From NCBI GenBank assembly GCA_029449235.1, contig JANATG010000021.1, positions 186,001-250,000 of the forward strand: a DNA stretch of 64,000 nt, read 5' to 3'. Positions 23,421 through 35,200 of this stretch are shown piece by piece (the stretch's first letter is position 1; each line of letters begins with the position of its first letter). The stretch comes from Linnemannia schmuckeri (Eukaryota > Mortierellomycota > Mortierellomycetes > Mortierellales > Mortierellaceae). Made by a program: the position numbers and the translations under genes. Below the pieces are notes generated by a model. The model saw nothing but the letters and a program-made list of their open reading frames with translations, searched no databases and was not told the origin of the DNA.

Positions 23421-25650
23421 TATCTATTTGTATGTATGTGAGCTGATAAAGAAGACGGTTGGAAGTTGATTGGGGACTTTCGAACAGAGTATGGCTATGT
23501 GCAAGTACAGGTTGTGTTGCTGGTAGGAAGAATGAGAGAGAGTAGTACGGAAGAAGGAGGAAAGAGAATGAGAAGTTAAAAGTGCATCTTCTATTGTTTT
23601 GAGGCGATGCATCAAAGCATGACATCGGTGTGTTCTTATAAGAGAGTCATTGTGCCATCACCACCCTATGATCATCATCGCTAATGAACGCGTCCATGGA
23701 TATCGTAGATCAAATAAAAACGCGTCGTATTTGATATTCTTCTACAGGTCTGAAACAAGTAAAGGGCATGGGTGAGAAAGAAGGAGGAGCAGGCCGTTGT
23801 GTTGTGCTGTGTGTATCGCTCAACCGTAATTTCTTCGATGCTTGTTTTTGTACCTAATTGTTGCAGTGTGGTCACAGACACCCTGCTTTCTTACTTTTTC
23901 ATGCCATTCGTTTTTTTTTTTTTTTTTTTTTTTTTTTAGGGAAAATATAGGAGCGAGAGAAAGAGAGAAAGAAATCATTCTTAAAAAAGTAAGACATTTG
24001 AGTGGATGAGAGGATGAACCTCCTTGCATAAGGTTTGCGTAGGTTAAGGATTGGAGACATGGTAGCCGCATGTGTATGTGTGCTTTTGCCCGAGGAGGAA
24101 GAAAATGAAGGAAGAAAAAGAGCGCACAAAGCGGAAAGTCAATCCTTGTGTCCGTTGATGGCATGGCGACAAGGAGGAAGTAGAAAAAAATGCTCACACT
24201 TGGACCTCCCTTGTTGTCTTCTTTCTTTTCGCATCTCTTTCTTTTTTTTCTTTTTTTTTTTTTTTTTTTTTTTCCATTCGCCATCACTCCTCATCTTTTT
24301 CTCTTTCTTCATACCCCTGCCCTTCACGCCTCGCCTTCTCAACCTTCGGCTGTCGCTTATACTTTCCCTCTCTCTTGGCGAAACAGGAACGACAACCTTC
24401 AGAAGGAAATACTATAAGGAGCAACACACAGGTACACTTCTTCACCACGATCCAAAGAGCATACATATGAACACTGTATTATTCGTGCCATGGGTGTAGC
24501 TAGCGAGGGAGGAAAGAGGAACACCATTTTTGCAATTGTCAGTACACTAATTGCTATCATTACTAACGTATCTTCTTCAAGTTGTCGTTGATCTCAAGAA
24601 CTCTCGTCCGTTGTTCTCTTTTTTTCAGGAACAAGTTCCGTTGTTGAGGATACCGTCTCCCCCTTTTCTTTTTTCCCTCAGTTCTCGCTTCTAACAAGAC
24701 AGATAGCATTATACCATTTAGCCCTCAGAGGTATGATATTACTGTTCTTAGCACATTGCTTTTTGTGTGTTCGTGCTTGCTAATTTGTTTGTTTCTCCTT
24801 GTGTTGTGCGTTTCTAATTTCCTGCGTCTTTTGTTCATTTTTTTTCACGCTTTTAGCACTCAAACGACCGAATCCTTATTTTTTCTTCGTTCTCCTCCTC
24901 CAGACGAATCACACAACCCACACACATACACACACGATCGATCAAGGGGTCCCCATCCGTTTCGGCAACAAGGTAAGCATACACACAAACATACACCCAC
25001 TTTCTCAAAAGAGATTTTCTTTTTGATGTGGCGATGCAAGCAGAGGTTCGTGCATGGCGACTTGCCTTCACCTCCAGTACGAGTACAAGACAAAAGACTT
25101 TGAGTTGGGCGCTTGATGAAAAGTAAACGAAGCGAGAGCCCTGTTTGGTGCCGCCCCATCAATGCTCACCTTGTTTCGCCTTCTTTTGCTTTTTTACTCT
25201 AGGTCACTTTGCATTGGCGCTCGCACTCTTACCCCATCTCAACCATTCCCTTTTTGGCCTCGTCCCGTCCAAAAGTTCCCAGACTACGCTGAAGGACCTA
25301 AGATCATTGTGGTATGTTTTGGCAAGGTCAATTGAGTGTGAAAAAGTTACAGTACCGTTTCGTCCGACACGATCTAACTCAGACTCTCCTTCACACTTTT
25401 GAACTTACATAGCCCAATTACACCCAAGGAAGCATCTCCCTCACTCTGCCAAGGAAAAAAGGCCTTTGCCTAACGTCTAAAAAGTAAGGGCTATCGACGC
25501 TTTTTTCTCGCCCAGTTGCTCTTCTCTGGGTCATCATCATATTCTGCGGCATAATATCAAGCTTCCATAGTTACTAACGACATTGCGCCTGTTCTGAACA
25601 ACATAGATACCTACGAACTCCAGACGCCATCAATTAACCTCCCCCCAACC

Positions 25651-28600
25651 ATGGCCAACTCGTCCAACAAGCCCGAGAAGGAGGGCCTGAATTCCATTAT
25701 CGAAAAGACAAAAAATAAGTTTTTCCGAAGGTCCTTCAGGACCAAGCGCGGAGCAATCGCCGCCGGGATAGGAATCGTCCAGCTCGGAACCGGCAGTATC
25801 GTCAATCCTCATGAATCTAGAGACAGCAAGGCTGCTACCCCAACCTCAACTTCCACCTCTCCTGCGCCCAGCGCAAAAGACCTGTCTACTTTGACTCCCA
25901 TCAACTCTCCACCACACATTGCGACGAACTCTCCTGTTTCCGGGGAGATGCGCCTGTCCAACGTCCCCACATCCGCAAAATCCTCTCCTATTTCTTCCCA
26001 GGAAAAGTCCTTGTCAAGTGCGCCTGCCGCAACTACCCCCTCTGTTTCCGCCGAGGCACCTACATCTACTCCGGATGCCAGCACCCCTGCCGCACCCAAG
26101 ACGTCTACTTCGGCTACCGGCACTTTTTTCTCCAAACACAGGGGCAAGTCAACCCCAGCACCGGCTCCCGAGAAACAGAACTGCCCGAAAATTTTCCCAG
26201 ATGAAGTAGCCCCTCCACTGTTCACAACCCAGATTCCATTACGCGGCAATCGAATCGAGAGTACAGCGCAGCTCGCCTACACCAATCTTTTGCTCCAAAG
26301 ACACTCTAAGCTTCACCCAGACGAGGCCGAAGACGTCGACAAACCTTTGCCTCTTGATCCTTCTCAGCAGGCTTTGTTGGACGCCATCCTGAAGGAAGAA
26401 GAGGAAATAACGCAGATCCGTTACCTGGCTACACGAGTCGTCGAGGAGTTTGCATTGGATACCCTCAAGACTAAGGAGACGGTTTCGGAGGTCGTCCTCC
26501 TTGGCCCTGCTCTCGACTTGGAGTACCACCGCAAGCTAACTAACGTCCTCATCGGCGAGTTCCAGAAGGCCACTTTGACAGATATCGGTCTATTGGAGGG
26601 TTTGGTGGAGATGATCGAATGTGCCGGAACGGGATATCTCCTCGCCGACGACCTCATTAAGATTCTGGTTGTTCTTCGCAAACGTCTGGAAACGACCCAC
26701 CAACAGTCCTCCAAGTATCCCTATCATCTCGTATTGGCTCTTTCTCGTCTACTTGATGTCATGGTAGGGAGCACGGTCGTGGGTGTGAGCCGTGAAGAAG
26801 ACCACGAGCCTTTGCAGGCGCTCTTGGTTGGCATGATGGAAAGCGATGACATTTATCTCAAGCACCAGGCCGCCTACGCCTTCCAGGCACTGATGCACAT
26901 TCCGAACGACGAGTCCATGCGGGATTGTGTGTTGCGAAATGCTACCTCCATTGTTCAGGGAGTCATTGGAGTTGCCAGCATCGTTAACCTGAGCTTCGAT
27001 GGATTCGCCGAGGGAGCTTCCAAGATCCACCAGGCCGTCGTCGGTGCCATCGAGATTGCCGACAAAGTGTACTCTGGAGCTCAGGCGATCAGGGATGGCG
27101 GACAAGGCCTTTGGGCAAGTCTCAAGGGAGGCTTGAAGTCTCGTGGAAGAATCGTCTGGTACATGGCCTTGCGTGAAGCCAAAGAGTACATTCAACGCGG
27201 CCACCTTGATAAGTTCAACGATTTCGTCTTCGAGGTTTTCTGCTCTCGAAGCGTCGAGTTCCAATGGGGCATCTGTCTGTACCTTGGCGAAATCGCAATT
27301 AACCCACTTTGGGACTTGGCGACGCGTAAACACGCCGTCGAGTTCCTTGGAACGATTTACAGGGACCCACTGTTCACGCCCAGGAATCCGGATCCAACAG
27401 TCTACAGCTGGATCTTGAACGTCCTCCGCCAGATTTCCGAGTTGCAGGATGAGGACATCGCCACCCATGCCAACCACGACCACTCGTCGAACAAGAATAT
27501 CGCCAGTGAAGCCCAGCAGATGCTCAAGAACTTGGCGAGTGTTGGCGATCCCGACAGAGTGACCCTCTACACCGAGACCATTGAAGGAGACCCCAACCAG
27601 TTTCCAATCAAGATCCGCCTCACCCCCCCATCGTCCTTCCCTCTCCTCACCAAGGTCCACAAGATTCCCGATGTTGAGTATGAGCTGAACATCGTGAAAA
27701 AGCATCGACTGGAGAAAACAGACAACCGCTTGTATATCCCGCCGCAGGCCAAGCCCAGTCTCCAATCGACTGACGACGATGCGTTGTTCCCACTAATGCA
27801 GAAGGCTTTGGATTTCCTCGAACCTTCTAACGAGGCGGAGGTGCTGCTGCTGTTGGGAGACTCTGGTGCTGGAAAGTCGACATTCAATCTGCAGCTAGAG
27901 CGCACTTTGTGGCAGTCGTACAAGAAGTACGGCCCTATCCCTCTTTACATCAACCTTCCGGATATCGACAAACCAGACCAGGACCTGATCGCCAAGCATC
28001 TGAGGAAACTCAACTTCAAGGAACCCCAGATCCTCGAGATGAAGCTGCACCGCCGCTTTGTGGTCATTTGCGATGGATACGATGAGAGTCAGCTCAGGAT
28101 CAACCTTCATTGGACCAACAAATGGAACCGGTCTGGACAGTGGAAAGTCAAGGTTGTCATTAGCTGTCGTGGTCAGTACTTGGGCTCGGATTATCGTACT
28201 CGGTTCCAACCTCAGGTCGATCGATACAGTATCCGTAACGCGGACACGAATGGACTGTTGGAAGAGGCCGCCTTTGCAGCGTTCAACATGAAACAGGTCG
28301 AGCAGTATGTTGAGCAATATACAAAGAACCCGCCAGATACTCACGCCGGCCAGATGTGGACCAAGGATGACTACATGGACAAGCTGCGCAAGATCCCCAA
28401 CCTGATGGATCTCGTCTCGAACCCTTTCCTTCTGAAGCTGTCTCTGGATGCTCTCCCCGAGGTGGTCAAATCCAAGTCGGAGCTCTCGGATATCCACATC
28501 ACTCGAGTCGAGTTGTACGACAAATTCGTCCAGCAGTGGTTGGATATCAACCGTAGGCGACTGGAGTCCAACTCCTTGAGCTCGGATGAGCTAGAAGCGC

Positions 28601-31269
28601 TGGACGACCTCCAAAGTGCTGGATTTACCCAGGAGGGTCTCGATTTTCAACAGCGACTCGCCAAGGCGATTTTCGAGAATCAAGACGGACACCCTGTCGT
28701 CAGTTATCCTCCTCTTGTCATCAGAAAGAGTAGCACCGACACCAATAACTGGAAAACCGAATTCTTCGGCACCAATGTGACTTCCAAGTTGCTCCGCGAA
28801 GTCAGTACCATCACCAGGACCAACCACAACTACCGATTCATTCACCGGTCTCTATTGGAGTACTTCTATTCCAGAACTTTCTATGACCCTTCTCGTCATA
28901 ACCCCAGTCCCAGTGAATACGAGGATGAGGAATGCCCAAGCGAGCCATTGAGTACCGAAGAATTGCAATCTGAACTAGGTAGCAGGAGCATCATCAACGA
29001 GCCCTCGGTGATGCAGTTCTTGGCAGAGCGTGTGAAACTGAATTCTTCTTTCAAAGACCAGCTCGACGCCATTATCAATGCATCCAAAACGGATGTCAAG
29101 GCGGGTGTTGCGGCCGCAAACGCGATCACCATTTTGATCAGGGCAGAGCTTCAGTTCAACGGCGCCGATTTCCGCGGCATCAGGATCCCCGGTGCCGATC
29201 TTCGCGGCGGAGAGTTTGATTCTGCAGACCTCGAGGGCGCCGATCTGACCAAAGTAAATTTGAGCAAGGCATGGATGCGGCGAGCGAACTTGAGCAAGGC
29301 CATCATGACTGATGTCGAGTTTGGAGAACTTCCGTTCCTGAGAGCCGCCGACAAGGAAGGGGTGCACCAGCTTACCTGGTCATTCGACGGAAGTCTCCTT
29401 GTTACTTTGACGGGACAAGGCACCGTCGGTACCACTGTCACTGTTTACGACGCTGACACGTGGCAAACGGTCAACTCCTACCCTGGCAGGAATTCCATTG
29501 CCACCTCGCCCACCAGCCAGGAACTTGCCGTCGGACAGGAGAACTTTGTCGTGCGGCTGACCGACATCCGGACGGGCCAAGCACGACTCGACTTGTTTGG
29601 TCACACCTCCGCGGTGACTTGCATTGCATTCTCACCCAGTGGCAAGTTGATCGCCGTCGGAAGCGCCTCCGAGGAAATCCGAGTCTGGTCAACGGTTGAT
29701 GGTAAGAGCATCCATGTTCTAAAGGGCCCTTCGTTCCCCGTCAGGAGCCTTGTCTTTTCCCCCAACAACTTCCAGCTTGTCTCGTGCGGAACTGCAGGCG
29801 CACCCCAGGTCTGGGATGCGCAGTCTGGCGAAAAACTCCGTACCCTAGTGGGCCATACTGGTGCTGTGGAATCTGTGGCCTACTCCAAGGATGGTCGTCA
29901 GGTCGCAACTGCCGGTGTCGACAAGACCGTTCAACTCTGGGACGCGGGCTCAGGCATTCTCTCTAAGACCCTGTCTGGACATCATAATGCCGTAGTTGGA
30001 GTGGCCTATTCTCCTGATGGTAAACTCCTTGCCTCCTGCAGTTCTGACAATACCATCCGCCTGTGGAATCCCAGCAACGGCCGTGCTCGTAATACTCTGT
30101 TTGGTCACATCCTTGAAGTCCGCTGCATCGCCTTCTCGCCGAACGACAAGTACATTGTCTCTGGAGGATTGGATGGAACGATTCGTCTCTGGGGTGCCGG
30201 AAGTGGAATGATCGACGCCTATCCAGACAATGTTGCGGCCAAGCTGGTCTGTATCGACGTTTCACCCAACGGCGAGCACATCGTGACCGGCAACAGCAAG
30301 GGCGTTGGACAACTCTGGACGACGTCCACTGGAAAGCAAGGGGTCAAATTGGAGGAGAAGGGCCACACCCAGGAGATTACCGAGGTGGCCTTCTCGCCAT
30401 GCGGTCAACGGATTGCTACCGCCAGCCTGGATAATACTGTTCGTTTCTGGAACGCATTGACGGGTGTCGCCGAGCCCATCGTCATCAACCAATCCCGCGC
30501 CATCACCTGTCTTTCCTTCTCACCCGATGGTACACAACTCGCCACGTCGGGCCATGATATGATTGTTCGAACCTGGGACACTTACACCGGCAAGGCTGTC
30601 CATGTTCTTGAGGGCCACAAGGGCTGGGTCTCGAAGGTGCCCTTCTCTCCTCGCGGTCATCAAATTGCCTCCTGCAGTGATGATGGTTTCGTGCGCGTCT
30701 GGGACCCTAAAACGGGCAAAGAGCTGTTTAACCTTGTTCATGATCTCGATAAGGTTAACCAAGTCATGGATGACCAGGTCAAGATCGACCAAGTCATTTA
30801 TGATCCCATCAGCGAGTCGCTCATTTCTGTCGTTCTTGGTGAGCGGCCCTTCTGCTGGGACTCAACGAGTGGAGCGCGCATTGAGATGGACGGAGTAGAT
30901 GCTAACGTTACACGGTGCTCGTTCACACCCGACGGCAAGATTTTCGCCGCTGCCTGCAGGGATGGTGTCCTCCGACTGTGGGTCCGCTCGTCCGAGTCTG
31001 GCAAGTGGACCAATGTGCTTCAGACCATGATCGGCGCCTCTTCATGGATGAAGTGGACGCAAGGAAAGCGCCTCAACTTGATCACTCTCGACAAGACCGG
31101 TAACCTGTGTATCTGGGAGCTCAAGGAGGAGAATGGAGTCTATTCGTTACAGCTGGACTGGTGCTCTGGATACGAAGAACTTTCGTTAGTCGAGGCGAAC
31201 TTGGAGGGTATTGTCGGGTTGTCTGATGCAAACCTCCAGTTGATGAAGCAGCGTTCCACAATCCACTGA
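25651..31269 (+). CDS. NACHT STAND NTPase (NOD-like receptor) with helical-repeat-like N-region, pentapeptide repeats and 14 WD40 repeats
   Basis: A single-exon 1872-residue protein, the only long intronless gene here. Order of parts: a basic N-terminus with a Gly-rich hydrophobic stretch (about 34-50); a Ser/Thr/Pro-rich linker to about 180; an alpha-helical region (about 210-640) that resembles ARM/HEAT repeats; then a NACHT module with Walker A GDSGAGKST (736-744), Walker B RRFVVICDGYDES (801-813) and CR sensor VVISCRGQYLGSDYRTRF. The NACHT-associated helical region ends near FIHRSLLEYFYSRTF. Pentapeptide repeats (A-D/N-L/F type, such as GADLRGGEFDSADLEGADL) span about 1171-1227, and WD40 repeats run from about 1240 to 1850. 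I count 14 blades, enough for two seven-bladed propellers. STAND proteins of this kind act as ligand-triggered oligomerising switches; in fungi some control non-self recognition and cell death. The role here is inferred from architecture only. Helical-repeat assignment is tentative; NACHT and WD40 are secure. Confidence 0.93.
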   Translation: MANSSNKPEKEGLNSIIEKTKNKFFRRSFRTKRGAIAAGIGIVQLGTGSIVNPHESRDSKAATPTSTSTSPAPSAKDLSTLTPINSPPHIATNSPVSGEMRLSNVPTSAKSSPISSQEKSLSSAPAATTPSVSAEAPTSTPDASTPAAPKTSTSATGTFFSKHRGKSTPAPAPEKQNCPKIFPDEVAPPLFTTQIPLRGNRIESTAQLAYTNLLLQRHSKLHPDEAEDVDKPLPLDPSQQALLDAILKEEEEITQIRYLATRVVEEFALDTLKTKETVSEVVLLGPALDLEYHRKLTNVLIGEFQKATLTDIGLLEGLVEMIECAGTGYLLADDLIKILVVLRKRLETTHQQSSKYPYHLVLALSRLLDVMVGSTVVGVSREEDHEPLQALLVGMMESDDIYLKHQAAYAFQALMHIPNDESMRDCVLRNATSIVQGVIGVASIVNLSFDGFAEGASKIHQAVVGAIEIADKVYSGAQAIRDGGQGLWASLKGGLKSRGRIVWYMALREAKEYIQRGHLDKFNDFVFEVFCSRSVEFQWGICLYLGEIAINPLWDLATRKHAVEFLGTIYRDPLFTPRNPDPTVYSWILNVLRQISELQDEDIATHANHDHSSNKNIASEAQQMLKNLASVGDPDRVTLYTETIEGDPNQFPIKIRLTPPSSFPLLTKVHKIPDVEYELNIVKKHRLEKTDNRLYIPPQAKPSLQSTDDDALFPLMQKALDFLEPSNEAEVLLLLGDSGAGKSTFNLQLERTLWQSYKKYGPIPLYINLPDIDKPDQDLIAKHLRKLNFKEPQILEMKLHRRFVVICDGYDESQLRINLHWTNKWNRSGQWKVKVVISCRGQYLGSDYRTRFQPQVDRYSIRNADTNGLLEEAAFAAFNMKQVEQYVEQYTKNPPDTHAGQMWTKDDYMDKLRKIPNLMDLVSNPFLLKLSLDALPEVVKSKSELSDIHITRVELYDKFVQQWLDINRRRLESNSLSSDELEALDDLQSAGFTQEGLDFQQRLAKAIFENQDGHPVVSYPPLVIRKSSTDTNNWKTEFFGTNVTSKLLREVSTITRTNHNYRFIHRSLLEYFYSRTFYDPSRHNPSPSEYEDEECPSEPLSTEELQSELGSRSIINEPSVMQFLAERVKLNSSFKDQLDAIINASKTDVKAGVAAANAITILIRAELQFNGADFRGIRIPGADLRGGEFDSADLEGADLTKVNLSKAWMRRANLSKAIMTDVEFGELPFLRAADKEGVHQLTWSFDGSLLVTLTGQGTVGTTVTVYDADTWQTVNSYPGRNSIATSPTSQELAVGQENFVVRLTDIRTGQARLDLFGHTSAVTCIAFSPSGKLIAVGSASEEIRVWSTVDGKSIHVLKGPSFPVRSLVFSPNNFQLVSCGTAGAPQVWDAQSGEKLRTLVGHTGAVESVAYSKDGRQVATAGVDKTVQLWDAGSGILSKTLSGHHNAVVGVAYSPDGKLLASCSSDNTIRLWNPSNGRARNTLFGHILEVRCIAFSPNDKYIVSGGLDGTIRLWGAGSGMIDAYPDNVAAKLVCIDVSPNGEHIVTGNSKGVGQLWTTSTGKQGVKLEEKGHTQEITEVAFSPCGQRIATASLDNTVRFWNALTGVAEPIVINQSRAITCLSFSPDGTQLATSGHDMIVRTWDTYTGKAVHVLEGHKGWVSKVPFSPRGHQIASCSDDGFVRVWDPKTGKELFNLVHDLDKVNQVMDDQVKIDQVIYDPISESLISVVLGERPFCWDSTSGARIEMDGVDANVTRCSFTPDGKIFAAACRDGVLRLWVRSSESGKWTNVLQTMIGASSWMKWTQGKRLNLITLDKTGNLCIWELKEENGVYSLQLDWCSGYEELSLVEANLEGIVGLSDANLQLMKQRSTIH

Positions 31270-32296
31270 GATGATGTATGTTTGAGTTAGATGGTGGAGG
31301 GAATAGCCGACCTATTTTTTCTTTTCTTAAGTAATCAACCACAGTTAAATATTTATTTCTTTCTTTCTTTTCCACTCATCCGACCATATGTTGAAGCACA
31401 GGAGGTTTCCCAATGGTGCTAGTTTTTATTTTTTTCCTGGCAACTTCCAAGTGAAAAGGTTCATAGAAGAGCGGGACGCTTTTTTTTTACTCAAATTAGA
31501 AAAAGTTGTGACCATATTTTTCTTTCCTAGTCGCGCTGTGTTTCATTAGGACCATGAGTCTTGTTACACTGTAACGGTCGCGTCTGATGACTCTCTCGTT
31601 CTCAATGGTGATATGTGGTTTGAATGTTATATGCTATGTGCTGCAGAAGATGTGCCAAGAGCTGTGTGAGTGTGTTTGTATGTGAGAGAGAGGGAGCTCG
31701 TTTTCTTCTACGCCTTTTGATTTAAGGACCAATCAACCATCAATCGATCAGTAGGTGTGTGCCACTGAAATGTTGAATTAGTCAATTAGATATCAGGTTG
31801 CCATTTAAAGAGGGTTGAGATGACAAGTGGATAAAACGTACACAAAAATTTAAGGTATAATTGCCTATAGTTGTACGTGGATGCAGTCCCAAATAGCGGA
31901 CAAGTGGGCCAATTAGATCAAGCCAGGGAAGCAGCCTTTGAAAAGTTTCTCTTCAGTCTGTCAGTCTGAAGTTGCCACAAGAACAAGACACGACTGAATA
32001 AGGGGGCTAAAGGAACTTGTTCTTGGGCTCCATCTCCATCACCTTCTTCTTCTTCTTCTTTACTTACCCATTTTTCTTCTTCTCTTCTTCTCTCTCATCA
32101 CACTTCCCTTCTCGCCTTCATCCTCCCTCGGAAATATTACATTCAACATCCTCTCTCACGTCCCCTCCTCCCCCTTTTTTTGTGTAGCATCGCTCGTGTC
32201 AGTTACCTGATCAGTTTTTTTTGTTTCCCCTGAGCTACCTATCGATTTCTGCCACCAGACGGAACTCACTCTCGCACATACACGTACATACAAACA
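31270..32296. other. Intergenic spacer with LHS1 promoter
   Basis: 1.03 kb between same-strand genes. The first part is AT-rich 3' flank of the NACHT gene. From about 32030 to 32260 the + strand is CT-rich (TTCTTC repeats), typical of the leaders in this window. I saw no clear ERSE (CCAAT-N9-CCACG) or other unfolded-protein-response element. No gene is seen. Confidence 0.55.
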
Positions 32297-35200
32297 ATGA
32301 AGTCAACAACGCAAAGCAAAAAGAGGTCGCTTCTTACCCTAGGTGCTGTCGCTGCCCTGGGTGCCCTCTGCCTCAACACAACCCCCGTCGATGCCGCTGT
32401 CATGGCCATCGACTATGGTACCGACTGGTTCAAGGTCGCCCTCGTCAAGCCCGGTATTCCCTTCGACATCGTCCTCAACGCAGAGTCCAAGCGCAAGACT
32501 CAGTCGGCCATCAACATCCGCGGTGACAACCGCGCCTTTGGTTCCGAGGCCCTCAGCTTGGTATGGATCCGTCTCTTATTCGATGATCAGCATATTTTCT
32601 TTCTTAATTGCCCCTGAGAATTACGCACGCAGGTCCCGATTTCTTACACCCCGTTACTTTTTCCTTATGGATTCGTTTCATGTAGGCCACTCGCTTCCCT
32701 CAAGACTCGTACATTGGACTGAAGAGAATCTTGGGTCGCGATTATGAGGACGACCACTGCGTCGAGTTCCGCAACACCTTCACCAACAACATGATCCGGG
32801 ATCCCATCAGAGGCACAGCAACATTCGTGACCACTTCAGGAAACCAGTTCACCGTCGAGGAATTGGTTGCCATGCAATTCGCGCTTGCCAAGCAGCAGGC
32901 CGAAGACACTGCCGGCGAGAGCGTCAAAGATGTTGTCATCACTGTGAGTTCTTGCGCCCATTGCACTTTGTGTTTTTGTCTTTACCGATGCACTCGTTTG
33001 TTTGTGATATGACGTGGAAAAACTGACCTCAACATTCCTGTAATTCTCTTGATTTTTTTTTTGTAGATCCCTCCCTACTTCAACCAGTACGAGCGTCAGG
33101 CTGTTCTGGATGCCGCAGATCTGGCCGGTCTTCATGTCCTGTCTCTCATCAACGACGAATCTGCCGGTAAGTGAAACGGATACGCCCAATGCAAAAGAGG
33201 AAAAAAAAATGAGAGCAATTGGGTCCATGGTTACATCCAATCGTCTTTCGATTTCTAACGCCGATCCACTCTGCTTGCTCCACGTCAAACTTTTGCCCGC
33301 AAATGTTAAAAAATAATAGTTGCTTTGAACTACGCCATGACCAGGACATTTCCTCAGGAACAATGCCACATCTTCTTCGACATGGGCGCAGGAAGCACCG
33401 CTGCCAGCTTGGCTTGTTTCCAGGACGTCAGTGTGAAGGATGTTGGTAAGTTCTTTAAGACTGTCCAGCAGGTCGAGATCAAGGCCGTTGGCTACGACCG
33501 CACCTTGGGAGGACACGAATTCGACGTTCGCCTCCAAAAGTTCCTTGCCGCTAAATTCCAGGAGGCCAAGGGATCCAAGCTCAGCGGCCCCGTCATCGAG
33601 AACGAGCGCGCCATGGCCAAGCTCCTCAAGGAGGCCAACCGTGTCAAGCAGATTCTCAGCGCCAACACCGAGACTATGGCCTCCGTAAGTGCCTTGACAT
33701 GTTCTAATGTGACCTTGATGTCATTGACTGCGTCACTGAATTAATTGACGCGTATTATTTTACCACATAAATTTAGGTCGAGAACGTAATGGAGGATATT
33801 GATTTCAAGATCAAGGTGACACGCGTAGAGCTGGAGGATTTGGCCAAGGATCTTCTCGAGCGTGTTCGTGGACCCATCGATACTGCCTTGACTGAGGCCA
33901 ACATGAAGTTGGACAACATCCAGTCGTTGGTGTTGGTCGGAGGTGCTGTCCGTGTCCCCTCGATCCAGGCCAACTTGGCTGCCATTGTTGGAGAGGAAAA
34001 GATCGCCAAGAATGTCAACGGCGATGAGGCTGCTGTTATGGGCGCTGTCTTCCGCGCTGCCAGTCTGAGCAGGCAGTTTAAGGTCAAGGAGGTCCGCCTG
34101 AAGGATCTCTCTCCTTTCCCCATCGAGGTCAAGTACACTGGTGAGGCCAAGGATGCTTCTACTCCTGGAAAGCCCTTCTTGACTCCAATCTTCAACGAGC
34201 GCTCTGTCCTCGGAACCCGCAAGATCATGAGCTTCAAGCGTATCACCGATTTCGGATTTGATCTCCAGTACGGCCAGGTCTCTCCTGCCCACGGTGCGGA
34301 GCTTTCTGGCCAGGAGATTGCCCACGTGTCGTTGACAGGATTGACCGAGGCGATCAACAAGTTCAAGGACATCAGTGTCGCCACCCCCAAGGTCAAGGTC
34401 ACCATTGAGCTCTCCGAATCTGGTATTTTGAGCGTTCAGGATGCCATTGCAACCATTGAGACTGACAGCTCCAAGAAGGCTTCTTTGGCAGACAAGGTCA
34501 AGTCCTTTTTCGGTGGCAGCGAGAAGAACGATGATGTCAAGGAGGCAGAGGCCAAGGAGACAGATGAGGAACAGGAGGCATCCGAGCCCGCTAAGGAGCA
34601 GGAGAAGGCTGCTGAGGAAGCCAAGGAGAATAAAACTACTGAGGCCACTGCCAATAGCACCGAAACTGCCGCCAAGAACGAAACTGTCCCTACTACCCAG
34701 ACCGAGAAGATTGTTTTGAAGATCCAGACCGACTTCAAGGGGATTGTTCCTTTGACCGAAGCCAACAAGAAGGACTCCTTGGCCAAGATTCAGCGACTAG
34801 ATGCTTTGGATGCCGCCAAGCGTGCCCAAGAAGAGGCTAGGAACTCGCTCGAGTCGTTCCTTTACCGTGGCCGCGAGTTGTTGTACAAGGACGAGATCAT
34901 TGAGGTCTCGACCGATGAGGAGCGCGAGCAGCTGTTCCAGAGCCTGGCGCTCGCCTCGGAGTGGTTGGAGGATAACGAGGATGCCGAGACGACCGAGTTC
35001 CAGACCCGTTTGAAGGAACTTCGTAAGATTGAGCGCCCTATGTCGATCCGTGCTGCCGAGCGTGTTTCCCGTCCCAAAGCCTTTGCCTCTCTCCGTTCAT
35101 CCGTGACGATGGCTCGCTCTGTTGGTGAGCAGTTGTTGACTGGCGAGGGTGCCTTCCATGACCCAGCTGATGTTCAAAAGTTGTACGATGCCTGCGACGA

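Larger units (their letters stand above)
22081..25650. other. 3.6 kb spacer between ADE2 and the NACHT-WD40 gene
   Basis: Mostly AT-rich with simple repeats: a (TG)n run at about 23400-23420 and T-runs at 23911-23937 and 24250-24273. It contains one candidate small minus-strand gene, listed separately at 22666-23385. The segment 24350-25640 on the + strand has several short pieces flanked by good splice-like sites (for example CAG/GTAAGC near 24973). These may be leader exons of the downstream gene, but I could not build a convincing protein from them. Confidence 0.5.

Noticed and set aside
24350..25500. Series of short plus-strand pieces with good splice-like borders, for example one ending DYAEGPKIIV before GTATGT
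   Set aside because: No choice of splice sites gave a consistent frame with a start codon, and third-position composition is not coding-like. They may be untranslated leader exons of the NACHT gene.
26749..27765. 338-residue minus-strand open frame
   Set aside because: It is antisense to the NACHT-WD40 gene. Its length comes from the high GC content at third positions.
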